Below are positions 1 to 39,299 of a DNA stretch of 64,000 nt, one piece after another. Each line of letters opens with the position of its first letter. The first letter of the stretch is position 1. A program made the position numbers and the translations under genes. The DNA is from Adineta ricciae (Eukaryota; Rotifera; Eurotatoria; Adinetida; Adinetidae). The stretch is taken from assembly GCA_905250025.1 (NCBI GenBank), contig CAJNOJ010000024.1, positions 1 to 64,000 on the forward strand, written 5' to 3'. Below the pieces are notes generated by a model. It was not told the origin of the DNA and searched no databases. It worked only from the letters and a program-made list of their open reading frames with translations.

Positions 1-27318
<27,318 letters not shown>

Positions 27319-29254
27319 TCGTTGTTCGTCAATCGGTCGATTAACTCACTATTTATCTATCTATAAGAGGAAAAATTCAATCAAATCAAATACAAACAAG
27401 ATATTATCCATGGTATTTTCAGTTCTGCCGTGATGTCGTTATGTAGAAAAGTATCAAAGAAATAATCGTAAAAGGGATTATAACTGGTTGCCGGCAAGTC
27501 AAGACTCTAAAGAGAGAGAGAGAGAGAGGCGAATCAAAGGAAAGAAAGAGAAGGAAATGCATGTACTATTGTGTGCGGTAAAAAATATGCCCATTACTCT
27601 CTATATGGATAAATCGGTGTTGATCGTCTCGCATATTCTTTCATATCGCACAGATGGAGAAAAGAGAAAAAATGGAGACTCGCAGTACAATCCGATGCTA
27701 AAAGGCAAATTGATGACAAAAGTTCTTTTCCTTTCTTCTCTCTTTTTTCTTCTTCGGTACAAGATATCTGTTGCATTCTGCCGTACAACTCATTTTCCTC
27801 TTCTTTCGTTCTTCATTGGATGCACTTCGGGAAAAAGTACAGAGAAGACGTTGTCTACGCGTTGGATAATTGTAAGGCAGCGGTAAACAACTCGGATATG
27901 TACAAGTAACCAGCGAGAGGGTGGTGCAAAACGAGAGAGAGAGAGAAGGAAGGAAATGAAAGGTCCTTCCATAATAAAGAATACAACTATAAAAAGACAA
28001 TTGACAAGATAACAACAACAACAACAACAACGAAGCGAGAAAGGACCAGCGCAGCATCACGTCTAAATGAGAGACACACGACGTGTACTATAATCTTCTT
28101 TGGACAGAAAACGAGCTGCGATTCAAAGTAAATGTATTGAGAGATAAGCCATCCAATATGATCGACAAGCACAATAACGAGAGAGTATAGAATGCTAATC
28201 GTCCCTGGATATCCCGAAGACATAACTGAAAGAAATATTTTAATTAAGATGATGATGACCACTATTGACAAACATGTCGATCAATCATAATAAACTTGTT
28301 TCGAAAAAAAAGAAAGAAATCATCCGCGTGTACGTACCACTTTTACTTAGTCTATCTAATTCATATTTTCAGCCTGAATAGTTACAAATAATAACAAGCT
28401 TTATTGCAAAAAAGGTCATCAGTTTGATGTAGAAAACATCCTTATGTAAGAACAATGAAGTTCCCATTTAGTTTTTCTTCTCATCATGAAAAAACACAGG
28501 ATCTATATATCTATATATGTATATATATATATATATATAAATATATTGAGTCGATAAAAGCAACAAGTAAAAATATACAGGAACGTCAAGTGAATGTTTT
28601 TTCGCCACACGTATTCTGGCAAATGTGGGCGTCGACGGTCGACGCTGATAATCTTACAAGTATAGGCAGAAAAGAAGAGCACATCATGGAACGTGTTGTC
28701 TTTAACTGTACGCCGATGAAGACATCAGAACAGTTTTGGCAGTGGATAGGGAAAATGTCGAGTTTTAGCTCGAATAGGAAAAAAGACGAGAAAAGAAAAC
28801 AATAAATAACAATTTCACATGTGATGAATCTCCGAATGCTATTTATACTTTGTCTATTTTGCAACTGAGACAGCTAACATGATCATGGTGATGGTGATGA
28901 TGATGATGATGAAAAACAAAGCAAGCACTTTTTCTGCTCGTTACGATGAAAAGGCCAGCCGGTATGAGAATCTGTGGAGACAAAGACGAGCAAAGATCAT
29001 ATTCATTCAAATAAATATACAATAACGGCATATCAATGATCGAAAATACTCGTGAGACTACCGACACACCTACGTTTGATCATGCTCGTTAATACGTCGA
29101 ATTCTTGTTCTACATTGATATCGATGTCTAATGACCTTCTGTAGTCAATCTCCGAGGCTTTTCTTTGTACGCTACTGTCGTTGACAGACGACATGAATTC
29201 TTTATACATATGATAGTTGTACTTATTAAGTAATCGATCACCGTAAACAGCCGA
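27319..29254. other. Intergenic/5' flank of twitchin, no supported gene
   Basis: This stretch lies upstream of the twitchin start. It holds GA-rich runs (27514-27560, 27930-27950), a CAA run near 28014-28030, an AT dinucleotide run near 28508-28545 and a GAT/CAT-rich tract at 28880-28912. Open frames here are short, low-complexity and unlike any protein I know. Untranslated twitchin exons and the muscle promoter could lie here, but I cannot point to them. Confidence 0.5.
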
Positions 29255-29428
29255 ATGTCGGATAAAAACAACAATGCATTGATTTCGTCAGATACAGATG
29301 ATGAAATAATTATTCTTATGGACGAAATATTTTCTTCTGGCAATGACATGCAGTTAACAATTAAACAATCATCTAATCGAATTTCGAAAGCAATCAGCGA
29401 AGGCATTCAGCGTATGCGAAACGAATGA
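29255..29428 (+). CDS. Possible small acidic protein (57 aa)
   Basis: An ATG-to-TGA frame encodes 57 residues (start MSDKNNNALISSDTDDEII) with an acidic N-terminal half and a helical-looking second half ending IQRMRNE. It looks more protein-like than surrounding sequence. An alternative is that the first exon ends at a donor near 29410 and joins an acceptor near 29504, replacing the last residues with EEQIMEAKLLLYLICYFE and a hydrophobic stretch that stops at 29612. I do not recognise the family. AATAAA lies near 29640 on the same strand. It could also be chance. Confidence 0.3.
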   Translation: MSDKNNNALISSDTDDEIIILMDEIFSSGNDMQLTIKQSSNRISKAISEGIQRMRNE

Positions 29429-29700
29429 GAAGTAATTCTATCATAAGTTCGTTGATATTCATCTGACATTGAGATAATTTTGTTCTGATTAATGACAGAT
29501 TGACATCAGATGAAGAACAGATAATGGAAGCAAAGTTGCTTTTGTATCTCATTTGCTATTTCGAAAATAGCTTCGCTGTTTTTGCCTATTTATACTTCTA
29601 CTGGAAGAACTAATCGGTTTATACATGTACGAATTGATTGAATAAATTTGCAAAGTATTTCACACGCATAGCATCTATTTTATTTGATCAAAAACCTAGT

Positions 29701-30666
29701 CTAGAAACGTTTCAGGGCGATGACTGTTTCGTAGAGAGATTTATTATAGAATTTTCCCTCGCGACTGTTCACTAGATGTGACAATCGTTGATTACGAATG
29801 TAGAGTTTTTGGAAGATGCCGACACCTTTCAGAGCCGTATGGACGGAAACATCCGACAAAGGAACAGTGAATTTACGTGCACTGGGCCACAAGGCATAAG
29901 TAACAATTCCAACAGAAGAGCCATCCTTGAGAAGATAAAGACGACGTACACATCGTGCAGGATAGATAATAGATGCAACAAATATAGCACCGCCTACAAA
30001 ATAACAAAAAAATGCGTAGAATTCAGACAACAATAGCAAAACATGCAATTTCTATTATCGACTGAAAAATTTTGACGACGAAGACACTTTGTTGAAGAGA
30101 AATCGAGGTTATTAAAAAAAATTTATCGCGTGAAACTATTGACATTCAAATAGAAGAGTAATATCTCGATTGCCTATCTGTGGTTTGCGATAATTAATGT
30201 CATCAATCTCGATCTGCAACTGGCTTCAGTATGATATTTTTAGAATGAAGGAGAAGACTGATTCTGTATGCAAAGTTCGGAACTTACTTAATAATACGAT
30301 GACAATATTTGTTGTATACCGAAATTTCTTTGTCGGAACAATAATCGCTGCTCGTTCTAACAATGTTGAATCTGACGTTAAAGTGTCTTCCTTAGCAGTG
30401 ACTGTGCCGAACAGATAAAAGCTCCAGCGTGCAATGAAACCAAATGCTATGAATTGAACAAGACCAATAAAACCCACGATCGGCAATATTCGGTCTTTAT
30501 ATTCGAAAACAAGAGCATTATTCATCATAGGTCTATGTACGTTTGAAGAAACTGATTGTGATATGTTTGTCGTCGTTGCTGTGGATTCATTTCGAAAAAT
30601 TGGTTTGATGAGATTCGAACCCATTCGACGCCATACTGGACAGAGCATAGAACGAAGTAGAATCAT
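29701..30666 (-). CDS. TMEM223: TMEM223-like mitochondrial inner-membrane protein
   Basis: Two exons, complement(29701..29993, 30288..30666), give 223 residues; donor and acceptor phases agree (codon split 1/2). The N-terminus is basic and Ser/Thr-rich like a mitochondrial presequence. Then comes ALVFEYKDRILPIVGFIGLV, matching the start of the TMEM223 core, two hydrophobic segments (about residues 63-88 and 120-140), FTVPLSDVSV, and a C-terminal FYNKSLYETV motif. Human TMEM223 is reported as a complex IV (COX1) assembly factor in the inner membrane. The intron is about 294 bp, longer than the local norm. The next gene in the same direction, FEZ, ends about 240 bp upstream of this start. Confidence 0.85.
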
Positions 30667-30910
30667 TCTTTAGTCTACAAATCAAAACACTTGTATTAAT
30701 CATTGGATATGTTTCGTTTATTTCTGTTCTAGACACAGTACAATAGCGAAATTTTTATCAGTTCAACTGAATAAAAAAACACGATGACTGTAAATGCAAA
30801 CTGGTATACATCTATCTGAATGAAATTATTGAGAAATCAAAAACGAGACAGACAAACACATACAAAACAAAGAGCAGTGACTGAAATAACAAAAGTCAAG
30901 TAAATGCCAT

Positions 30911-32747
30911 TCAACTTGAACACACAACTTTGAGAATATATTTTGTCAATAGATCCGGTACTTGAGGACTATTGTCATTGATGGCGTTCAAAACTAAATA
31001 ATGCAAAAAAAACATGATTTGTTTTCCTTCATGAAGAATTATTCAATCAACAACGAACTTTGATTTAGATTTTGTATATGCTTCAGTGATAGACATGACG
31101 GATGATCACGATCATATGGAATTACAGTCGTTAGATACTAGACAAAAAATAAATGACATATTGTTTTTCCGTTCCGGATTGGGTTGTATTGAAAACTATA
31201 TGTACAATCCTAATTTTCGCGTTTCCGTTCTTTCATATATCATATTGCCGTTTGACATGTTTTGTTTATCCGATGATCAAGACAAGCTTTCAAAGTTTTT
31301 CTTGTATATATTAATGGCTAGTAGCATGATTTAATGCAAATATGTTTCATAGATTCCACCGAACGACACATCAAGAAGAAAGGAAACATACACACACACA
31401 CGTTCTGCTATTTTCTATGTGATTCTTCGTTAATTAAAACATTCTCGATAATCAAGATGACCTCTTCTTCGGCTTCTATTTCCCTTTTCGCCATTAGTCT
31501 GTCTGTTCTAATCTAATTACTAACAATACTAAACAGTAGTCTGAAAGAGAAAAGAGAAAAAAAAGAGCTTGCTTAGCAAGGCATTTCGAGAATGATAAAT
31601 ATTCATAGACTAGTCTTCATTTTCTCGCCAGAAAGGAGAGAATTCCCAATATAGACACAGACATAGTCAGTCATATCTATTCGCATCACTGGTTATTAAT
31701 GTTTTTCGATGAGAATAAAAGAAAAGCAAATTTACCGTTCCCGGTTCAATAGAATTTGTATTCCCAAACAATGCACGACGTTTTTGACGTTTTTCATTTT
31801 GATAATATCGTCGTTTGTTCTAAGGAACAAAACAATAATTGCCTGCAATTGAATTAAATCGAATCTTACTTGAATACTAAGTACGAGAGATATAAATGTA
31901 TTTTTCACTTCTTTTTCATCTTCGAGTTCATCTCGATCTGCCAGTTCTTGTACAAGAACACTTGATAAATTTCGAATCGAGTCGTTCAGTTCATCGGTTA
32001 ATTGATTCAGCGAAGCTATTGTTTGATATTTCAAGTCGTAGACATCGTATGTAAAATGTCCTTCTTGCAAATCATCACAAAAGCCGGAATCGGGTGTCAT
32101 GTCTTTCAGCATAAAATCGATTTTATTAATGACCTGTTCGGCAGTAAGAAATGGTTCAGGAGGCAATGTTTTCGATAGAACAATCGCTTCGCGTAGCTTT
32201 TCCTCTTCGTCTTCGGTTAAATTGTCAATCGATTGAATATCATCTTCATACGAATATCTGTCTTGAAGATTGGTCATTTCAGTTCGGCTATGTGGCAACT
32301 TCAAATCTTGACGAAGTGACTGATGAAGTTTCTCAACTAATTCCGACCAAGTACTAAATAGACAACGTCATATATGGAAAGTTAGATCAACTGTGAAGGA
32401 TATACTTCGGTGTTGGAATGACATCTGCTTTGGAGACTGCCAGTTCTTCAGGAAAACACGCATGAATTGTTTGATCAAACGACTGAACAAGATCTTCGAG
32501 TGAACACGCTTTGTACGAGTTTTCTGTAGAAAACACGAAAGCTATCAAAAGACGTTCGAAATAATGATTTCAACTTACCTAATGATGGATGTAAGAGAAT
32601 TTCGATCGATGAATTGGAATTAATCCGTTCATCAGTCATATCATCGTCGTCGTCGTCGTCATCGAGATTGTTGGAGTAAGAAAATTTGACAATTGGTGCA
32701 CACGGATTATCATACAAAAGTTGTTTTTCATTTATTCCAAACGACAT
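30911..32747 (-). CDS. unc-76: FEZ/UNC-76 (fasciculation and elongation protein zeta) kinesin adaptor
   Basis: Exons 32579-32747, 32406-32523, 31870-32353 and 31736-31819 join in phase. Two C-terminal exons are recognisable at 31059-31137 and 30911-30993 (stop 30911). Motifs shared with human FEZ1: SLEDLVQSFDQ, LTAEQVINKI, and VQELADRDELEDEKEVKN with FISLVL; then YLTTVIPY, and DLLTKYILKVVCS at the end. FEZ proteins are coiled-coil adaptors linking kinesin-1 to axonal cargo. The N-terminus has an eight-Asp run. I could not place the short exon(s) that should lie between 31736 and 31137 (about 50 residues in FEZ1), so the model is incomplete. A candidate piece reading TTQSGTEKQ sits at about 31160-31190. 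Confidence 0.85.
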
Positions 32748-33142
32748 AGTCTTCCAAAGAAGAGATAGAATGAAATGAGAAAAAGCTAATTTCGCTTATT
32801 CCTGTTTGTTGTCTATTACATCGAGAATGGCAATGCATGTCTCTTCGCTATCTATTCAATTCATTCATTCTTTTTCTGTTCTTTTTCATCTTTGGAGAAC
32901 CAATCATTTTCTATAATTCAGCTTAGCTTATTTCCTGAGAAACACACGATGACTTTCTTGAATTTTAATGATAATTGTTTGGATGGAATATCTTCGATAC
33001 GATATCCACTTGACAAGGCGAGGATTGGGTGAGAAGACAATGGTCGAAAAGAAACCAATCATTGTGAATTAGAAGTTACTACGAATGAATCATCAGCATA
33101 TTTGGTTACATGATCGATCGTTTGATACAATACTAGTGCAAG
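32748..33142. other. Divergent intergenic region between FEZ and the chitinase-like gene
   Basis: These 395 bp lie between two genes transcribed away from each other, so they probably hold both promoters. I see no open frame or clear motif. Confidence 0.5.
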
Positions 33143-34382
33143 ATGAATTGGTTGATCTTTTTCGTATTTCCTGTTACTCAATCGTATTTGTTCGGATGTT
33201 ATTATGATTACAACCAGCCGTTAGTTCTACCTGAACAGTTGCCGGTTGATACTTGTACGCATGTCTTACTGATTGGAGCAGTTCTTGTAAAAAATCTAGG
33301 TGTGACTGTTGTTCAACACCCCTACAATGGTTTCGATGTCTTGCAAAGTATGAGAGATTATCGTGTACGAAGCTCGAATGGACTGAAATTTGTTCCATCA
33401 TTGCTTGGAGATGATGTCGAATGGAAAATTGCATTAAAAGATGCGGAATCTCGCCGAATATTCATCGCAGCTCTAATCGACTTTGCTAAATCACAAGTAA
33501 TAATGAACTGATTCACATGTTTTCGATGTTGATTTCATTTGGTTAATATCATAGAAAATTGATGGATTCGATTTCGATTGGGAATATCCATGTGGAGATT
33601 ATAAATCAATCTACACTGATTTCATTCAAGAACTTCGTACGACTGTTCTCAGAATCTTCGGGAAGGAGTTTCTGCTTACAACTGCCGTTGGCGCAGGCAA
33701 AAATACAATAGATGATTGCTACGAAATGGCCAAACTAGGTCAATTGCTTGATCTAATTCATCTAATGACCTATGATTATCACAGTACGTGTTGGTTCTTC
33801 GCATCGGGTTAATCAATTTGCGTTCCTATTTAGGTATTTACGATAAACAAACCGGATACAGTTCGCCTATTTACTCAAAGAGTGTTGAGACAGGCGACGC
33901 CCGGTATTTCAACACGGAATGGAGTGCTGCTTATCTTGTTGAACTAGGTGTACCACGGGAGAAGATTCTCATCGGACTCGAAGGGCTCGGCCATACATTT
34001 CAGTTGATGGATAGCACTATCCATGACTTTGCAGCACCAGTGGTAGGTACGGGTTACGGCGGAGGATGGATGACATTTGTGGAGTTCTGCTTACTTATTA
34101 AATCTGCTGGCTCACATTGGGATGATGAAGCGAAAGTGAACTATACATATTATAAGGATCAATGGACAAATGTAGGTGATGTACGAGCCGCTGCAGAAAA
34201 AGCACTCTTTGTCAAAGCAAATGGTTACGGTGGTGCATTTACTTTTGTAAGTCCAACGAAAATATTCGACTGCTGGAATATGTTTGTATATGTAGGGCCT
34301 TCATCTCGATGATCCAGCTGATATTTGTCAACATGGTGAAACTTTCCCAATTCATCGTACAGTCGCTCGATATTTGCAATAA
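33143..34382 (+). CDS. GH18 chitinase-like secreted protein
   Basis: Four exons (33143-33496, 33555-33783, 33834-34246, 34296-34382) join in phase to 360 residues. The first 17-20 residues are hydrophobic, a likely signal peptide. The GH18 signature is intact at residues 121-128 (DGFDFDWE, the D-x-x-D-x-D-x-E motif with the catalytic Glu), followed by YPCGD. Other GH18 marks: LLTTAVGAG, DLIHLMTYDYH, and a late substrate-contact region with GGAFTF. There is no chitin-binding domain after the catalytic domain. Family members hydrolyse chitin or chito-oligosaccharides; a digestive, cuticle or defence role is inference. It ends about 155 bp before the first sphingomyelinase gene on the same strand. 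Confidence 0.88.
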
Positions 34383-34538
34383 CTGTGATACGATCTGTCA
34401 CTTGTTTTTCGGTATTTTTTTATAAGTAATATTTTGCTTTTTGCTCCAATTGATAATAATAAACAAAAAATCTCATTGTGATACCTCAATAAATCAGAAA
34501 ACATCGTGATTTTCTTCTTTTATCTTAGTGAATCAACG

Positions 34539-37500
34539 ATGTCGTCGGTGTTCAGTCGTATCTATCTTCTAGTCTACATCCTATCTATTTTCATAATGAT
34601 ATGCGAAACACGAATGATGGATGCAGAAGAAACAATTGAGAATCCACAGCTTGCTTCTATTCTGGCAAACTATCGTCATCGATTTGAACATTCAACAAAT
34701 ATGAAAAAACTTCGATGGATCTTGCAGAGCCGATACAATAAAGCTTACTGTGAATTTTGCGATCTAGTCGTACCTGTGGTATGAGGACGATCTAGTTTAT
34801 CTACTGACATTGAGAATTTGCTCATTTAATTTAGGTTCGATTACTGATCGAAGCGAATCAAACTGCTCACATAGAGAACGTCGTCATGGGATTCTGCAAA
34901 GAATTCAAATTAATCGATATCGATGTTTGTATCGGTGCAGTTCACGAATATCGAGTAAAATCTCTCTCACTAACGAAAGCTCTTTCTTTTCAACAACTTT
35001 ATTTCTCATATAGGATGCAGTCATAGCAGTTATATCTCAATCAAGTTATAGTAACAAGCAATTATGTGCATTAGCATTAAATTGCCGTAAACAATTTGAT
35101 TATCCGATATTAACATGGAACGTAACATTTCCATCAGACAAACCAAAACCATTGCCAAAACCGCCCCAGCCTCCCAAAGTAAGTATTACCAATAGGCATT
35201 ATAATGATTAGCGATTAATTTGATCACGTCGTGTTCACTGTCGAGTAGTTTGCTTGTGTGAGTTATTTTTTGCCATGTGTAAGCTGTTTTGTTGTGTACA
35301 GATGAGTCAGGAAAGAGTTCATTGAGATCGAGGGAAGGATTCGATGAAGCACTTTTGTTTCGATCGGTTTGAATGTAACAGCACACAGATGTTTCAAGCC
35401 AAGCATTGTCCGTATTTTTCGCGTCGTCTATGAAAAAAAAAATAGCAACTTCATTTGGTTAGAAAATGAAAGTATAAAATTCTCTTTACCTATGTAAGCA
35501 GTGCTGACAAATGTTAAATGATCGATGATTCCATTGGTTGCATCACCATTCACGTTCGAATCTGAACTATTCCATTTATGATAAATGTCACCGAGAAAAC
35601 TCTTCAAAGTTTTCTTCACAGCACTCATGTTTGTTCCTGTGGTCCATGTCGCTGGTAAATGATAATATGAATCATCAACTGTCGTATGCATCATATATTT
35701 GAAAACTTCTTTATCGAACTTCATTTCATTTGTACCACACATGACGACCAGATGAGTTTGATAATTAACTCCCCAGCGTGGTAGAATACCTCGGCCATGT
35801 ATACCAGTTCGACCAAGAGGATTCAGTGGATAACCTTCGGCATCGATTTCATAACGACCAGTTGGATTTGCAGTACGTCGATCAATATTATGACTGATAT
35901 CGAATGTATTCCACATAAAAGTTGAATCGATCTCTTCAGGATCAGTATCAGTACTATCATAGAGCAGTGAAGAATGTGTGTAATACGGTGGATTGTAACT
36001 ATATAAAAATAGCTTTGACCTTTCTGCTATAGGAGTGATCACGTAAATCATTACTCTGGTAGATCAACAGCCCAGGGTACTTGATCATCTTCCATCTGTT
36101 GCCGGGATATCGATGTATCTGGATAAACACCTATCCGGCAGAACTGATGGATAGGCAGAGAGTTACTCTTAACCGATGGGCGACTTTGCACTTGTTTTTT
36201 CTATTGAGATCAGATAGAAATTTTGCAAAGGACGCTCTTTTCGAATACTTTCTGTCGTCGTCCACATGCATTAGCAATAACATGTTGATATGGCGAAAGT
36301 AATTCTTCTTCATCAAAAAGACGTTTTTCTTCATCGGTTAGCTTTGTTTGATGAACTTGAACAGTTTTTTTCTTTTGAAGTTTCAGTCCTAATAATTGTT
36401 TACACATATCAATGGTAAATTCATTCGGATGATTTATCTTCTCATGTTTCTTCGTGCCAGATGGGGATGATTCATTAGCTATTGATAGTTTCTATACAAA
36501 TATTTATTGCAACATGTAAGAAATGCAACAAACTTGAGCGATAAGTTTTATATTCGGTCGTTGATTGGCAAACTTTGAATGACGATTCGCATTCAAAAGT
36601 TTGAATAATGCTTGATCTTTCACGGAAACTTTGTTCATGTCTGTGATTTACATGATAAAACAAAACTAAAATCGAAAAAATTAGAAAAACTAAGCGCTTT
36701 ATATCTAGACGTATTCGTTCTTTTAGCCTGGCTCACCTATCTTCACTGTTTTACATTTATCGGATATTCATGTCGATTTTTCTTATAAACCTGGCTCGCA
36801 AGCTGACTGTTCGCAACCGTTATGTTGTCGGTATGGGGAGCCAGGTTTGTACCTGTCGACGAATTCAAAGAACTTATTTACATAGTGTGTTTGTCATTAG
36901 CTCCAGGGCATGTAGGTGCTGGATTTTGGTAAGACTTTTCTCTGATGATAATGGCAACTCCAAAATATGTTCTCAATCTAGGGGTGATGTGCGTAATTGC
37001 GATCTTCCATATTGGACAGCCGAAGTTATGCTGAAATATGCTTCCGAATTGGAAAAAGTAGCATTTTCTGGTTATATATGAAAAATATTCGTTTTCTACT
37101 TAGGTCGATTTTGTTTATTATACCGGTGATCTACCGCCTCATAATGTTTGGAATCAATCTCAAGAACAACAACTTTATTCACTCAAAACAATCAATCAGT
37201 TACTAGCAGAAACATTTCCAAATGTAACATTCTACTCTGCAGTCGGTAACCATGAAGCCGGTAAGCGTCACAAAACAAAGTTTACGATTTCACCAATGGT
37301 GCTTTCATTCAATTAGCTCCGTGCAATTTGTTTCCAACGCCTAATATTCAGTCAAGTAATATTTCATGGTTATATCATGCATTAGCTGACAGTTGGATTA
37401 ATCTTGGATTACCCGACGATACACGTGAAACAATCGAGCGTGGTGCTTTTTACACAACAGTCGTCCGACCTGGTTTAAGAGTGATTTCATTGAATATGAA

Positions 37501-38356
37501 TTATTGCTCAGCAGAGAATTTCTGGTTGTTTATCAATTCAACCGACCCGTTGGAACAACTTCAATGGGTAAGACTGTTTCCTGAAGAAAACATCAATGTA
37601 CATCCATCACGAATTTCAGATGATCAATTGGTTACAATACGCAGAAGATCATGGAGAAAAAGTGCATATTATTGGACATATACCTCCAAAAGCATGTCTA
37701 GCATCATTCAGTTGGAATTTTCACAAAATTGTCAACCGGTAAATTGTATTGATATCTAAAAACCACTTTCAGATGTGTTTTATCGAAAATTTGATTAGCT
37801 ATGAAAATACGATTTCTGGTCAATTCTATGGTCATACACACAATGATGAGTTCTTTATCAATTACGATGAACTTGATCCCAAACGACCTGTTTCAATGGT
37901 TGAGACGCGCTCCTTTATGTTCCTTTATACACATTCACCTTGTTTTAGGGATATATAACACCATCGTTAACCACTTTTTCAAATCTCAATCCCGGTTATC
38001 GTGTATATAAAATCGATGGTTACTATCCTGACAGTTCCTATTGGGTACTTGACCATCGCACTGTAATTATGAATTTAACAGCAACAAACCTTTACAATCG
38101 AACGATTTTCGTTGATGAATATGATGCTCGTTATGCGTATCAAATGGATAATTTATTTCCAGATGATTGGCATAATTTTGTTCAACGTCTCGAAATCGAT
38201 ATGGATGGACCATTAATGAGTTTGGTCTATCAGTACTATACGAAATCCTATGCAAATGGCACACAGTGTGATCACAACTGCCGTCGAGGACTTCTATGTG
38301 ATTTTGTTACATCTCGTGCAGAAGATCCGCATCCGTGTGATGCAATTCCGAATTAA
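34539..38356 (+). CDS. SMPD1: Acid sphingomyelinase-like phosphodiesterase, copy 1 (hosts a nested gene)
   Basis: Eleven exons: 34539-34778, 34835-34954, 35014-35178, 36727-36844, 36901-36928, 36982-37057, 37104-37260, 37317-37567, 37620-37738, 37799-37898 and 37949-38356 give 593 residues with all phases agreeing. Order: signal peptide, saposin-B domain ([11 protein letters not shown] to LCALALNC), Pro linker, calcineurin-like metallophosphatase domain, C-terminal Cys domain. The zinc ligands seen in human SMPD1 are all present: D-I-H in LSDIHVD, D in [14 protein letters not shown] in GNHEA, H in HIIGHIPP, and H-x-H in YGHTHNDEF. It should hydrolyse sphingomyelin to ceramide and phosphocholine in lysosomes or outside the cell. 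Intron 3 is 1548 bp because it holds another gene; the others are about 50-60 bp. Confidence 0.93.
35186..36638 (-). CDS. NUDT9-like (ADP-ribose pyrophosphatase family) protein with degenerate Nudix box, nested in an intron
   Basis: Five exons, complement(35186..35427, 35490..35998, 36055..36200, 36249..36491, 36534..36638), give 414 residues, all phases consistent, ATG at 36638. From residue 140 it follows NUDT9/TRPM2-NUDT9[27 protein letters not shown], then [37 protein letters not shown], and a C-terminal [13 protein letters not shown]. At the Nudix box, where human NUDT9 has GG...REFGEE, this protein reads LPATWTTG...LKSFLGDI, so the glycines and metal-binding glutamates are gone. It probably cannot hydrolyse ADP-ribose but may bind it. 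The first 130 residues (including [14 protein letters not shown]) I do not recognise. No ion-channel part is present, so it is not a complete TRPM2. The whole gene lies inside sphingomyelinase intron 3 on the other strand. Confidence 0.85.
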
Positions 38357-39299
38357 TTTGTCTTTCATTGCAATCATTGCAGTTCTTTTTTTTGTTCTTA
38401 TTGGGATAAGAGAGAAAACCATGATCGATACAATCGAAATAAAAACTAGTGTCCTGCGAGAACGCCTTTCCTCATTTCCATGGGAAAGGGAGCTGGAAGA
38501 GAGGTAGAAATTGATATTCCTTGAATTTTTATCATAGAATTGCTGATTTTATTAAATTTTGTTTCTAATGCACAATTAACAGAAAGATAACGAATTTGCA
38601 TCAGCAAAAGTATATTTTAATTGACTTTTAACTCTACGGCTTATCTAGGTAACGATCAACCAGCGCTATTAATCTTTTTTCATTAGTTTTTTAGGTATAC
38701 TGTGTTGATCTATCTCGTTACCTTTTAGAAACTACGAAAAATGGTCATAGTCGTCAGGAAAAATTAACTATTTTAAAGCAAAAGTAGTTTTCAAATGCAT
38801 TTATGTCTCGTGTCATATTTTGACATCCGTTTTGGGGGCTATCACAATGAATGTATTAGTAGACATCGATGCTATGTCTACACTTTCCAATCTGCAAACC
38901 ACCTGTAATTGTTGCTAAATTTACAAGAATAGTGTTCTCAAAGGACTCCATAAAGTAACGTAAGTGCGTTACCTAGGAACAAAACTTGTGTCACAATTCA
39001 ATTGAAACAGCACTACCCTCTTGAATCAAGTCATCGAAAATTTTGGGAATGGGAATAAGTATAATTCTTTTGGGGATAGGAAATATAAAAAGTCGTTCGT
39101 GAACGACACCATATAAAACACAAACAGATGCTGCTGATAATCAAAGTTAAAATAGTAGAAAAAAAACTTCATACGAAATGACTAGTTTTATCAGCAACAA
39201 CATTCGCTTTGATTAAAACAAGTTATACCGAGATAAGATAATCGTCATACATGGCCTCGTTTGTTATTTTAGTTCTTCTTATTTTCTGTCATAAAATCT
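38357..39299. other. Intergenic region between the two sphingomyelinase genes
   Basis: A likely poly(A) signal for copy 1 (AATAAA) lies near 38438. The rest is AT-rich without supported coding sequence. A 10-bp inverted pair (CTAGGTAACG near 38645 and CGTTACCTAG near 38968) is the only structure I noticed. TATAAAA-type sequences near 39085 and 39113 may belong to the copy 2 promoter. Confidence 0.45.

Noticed and set aside
27488..28271. Several overlapping open frames upstream of twitchin
   Set aside because: They are driven by GA/CT-rich simple sequence, with no splice-consistent or family-like protein.
28508..28545. TA-rich run as a telomere or centromere repeat
   Set aside because: It is a short dinucleotide microsatellite, like several others in the window.
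30600..30622. GATTCGAACCC, resembling a tRNA B-box
   Set aside because: It lies within the TMEM223 coding exon and no cloverleaf surrounds it.
35186..36638. Complete TRPM2 channel
   Set aside because: Only the NUDT9-like part is present with its own start codon; no channel transmembrane domain lies nearby on this strand.
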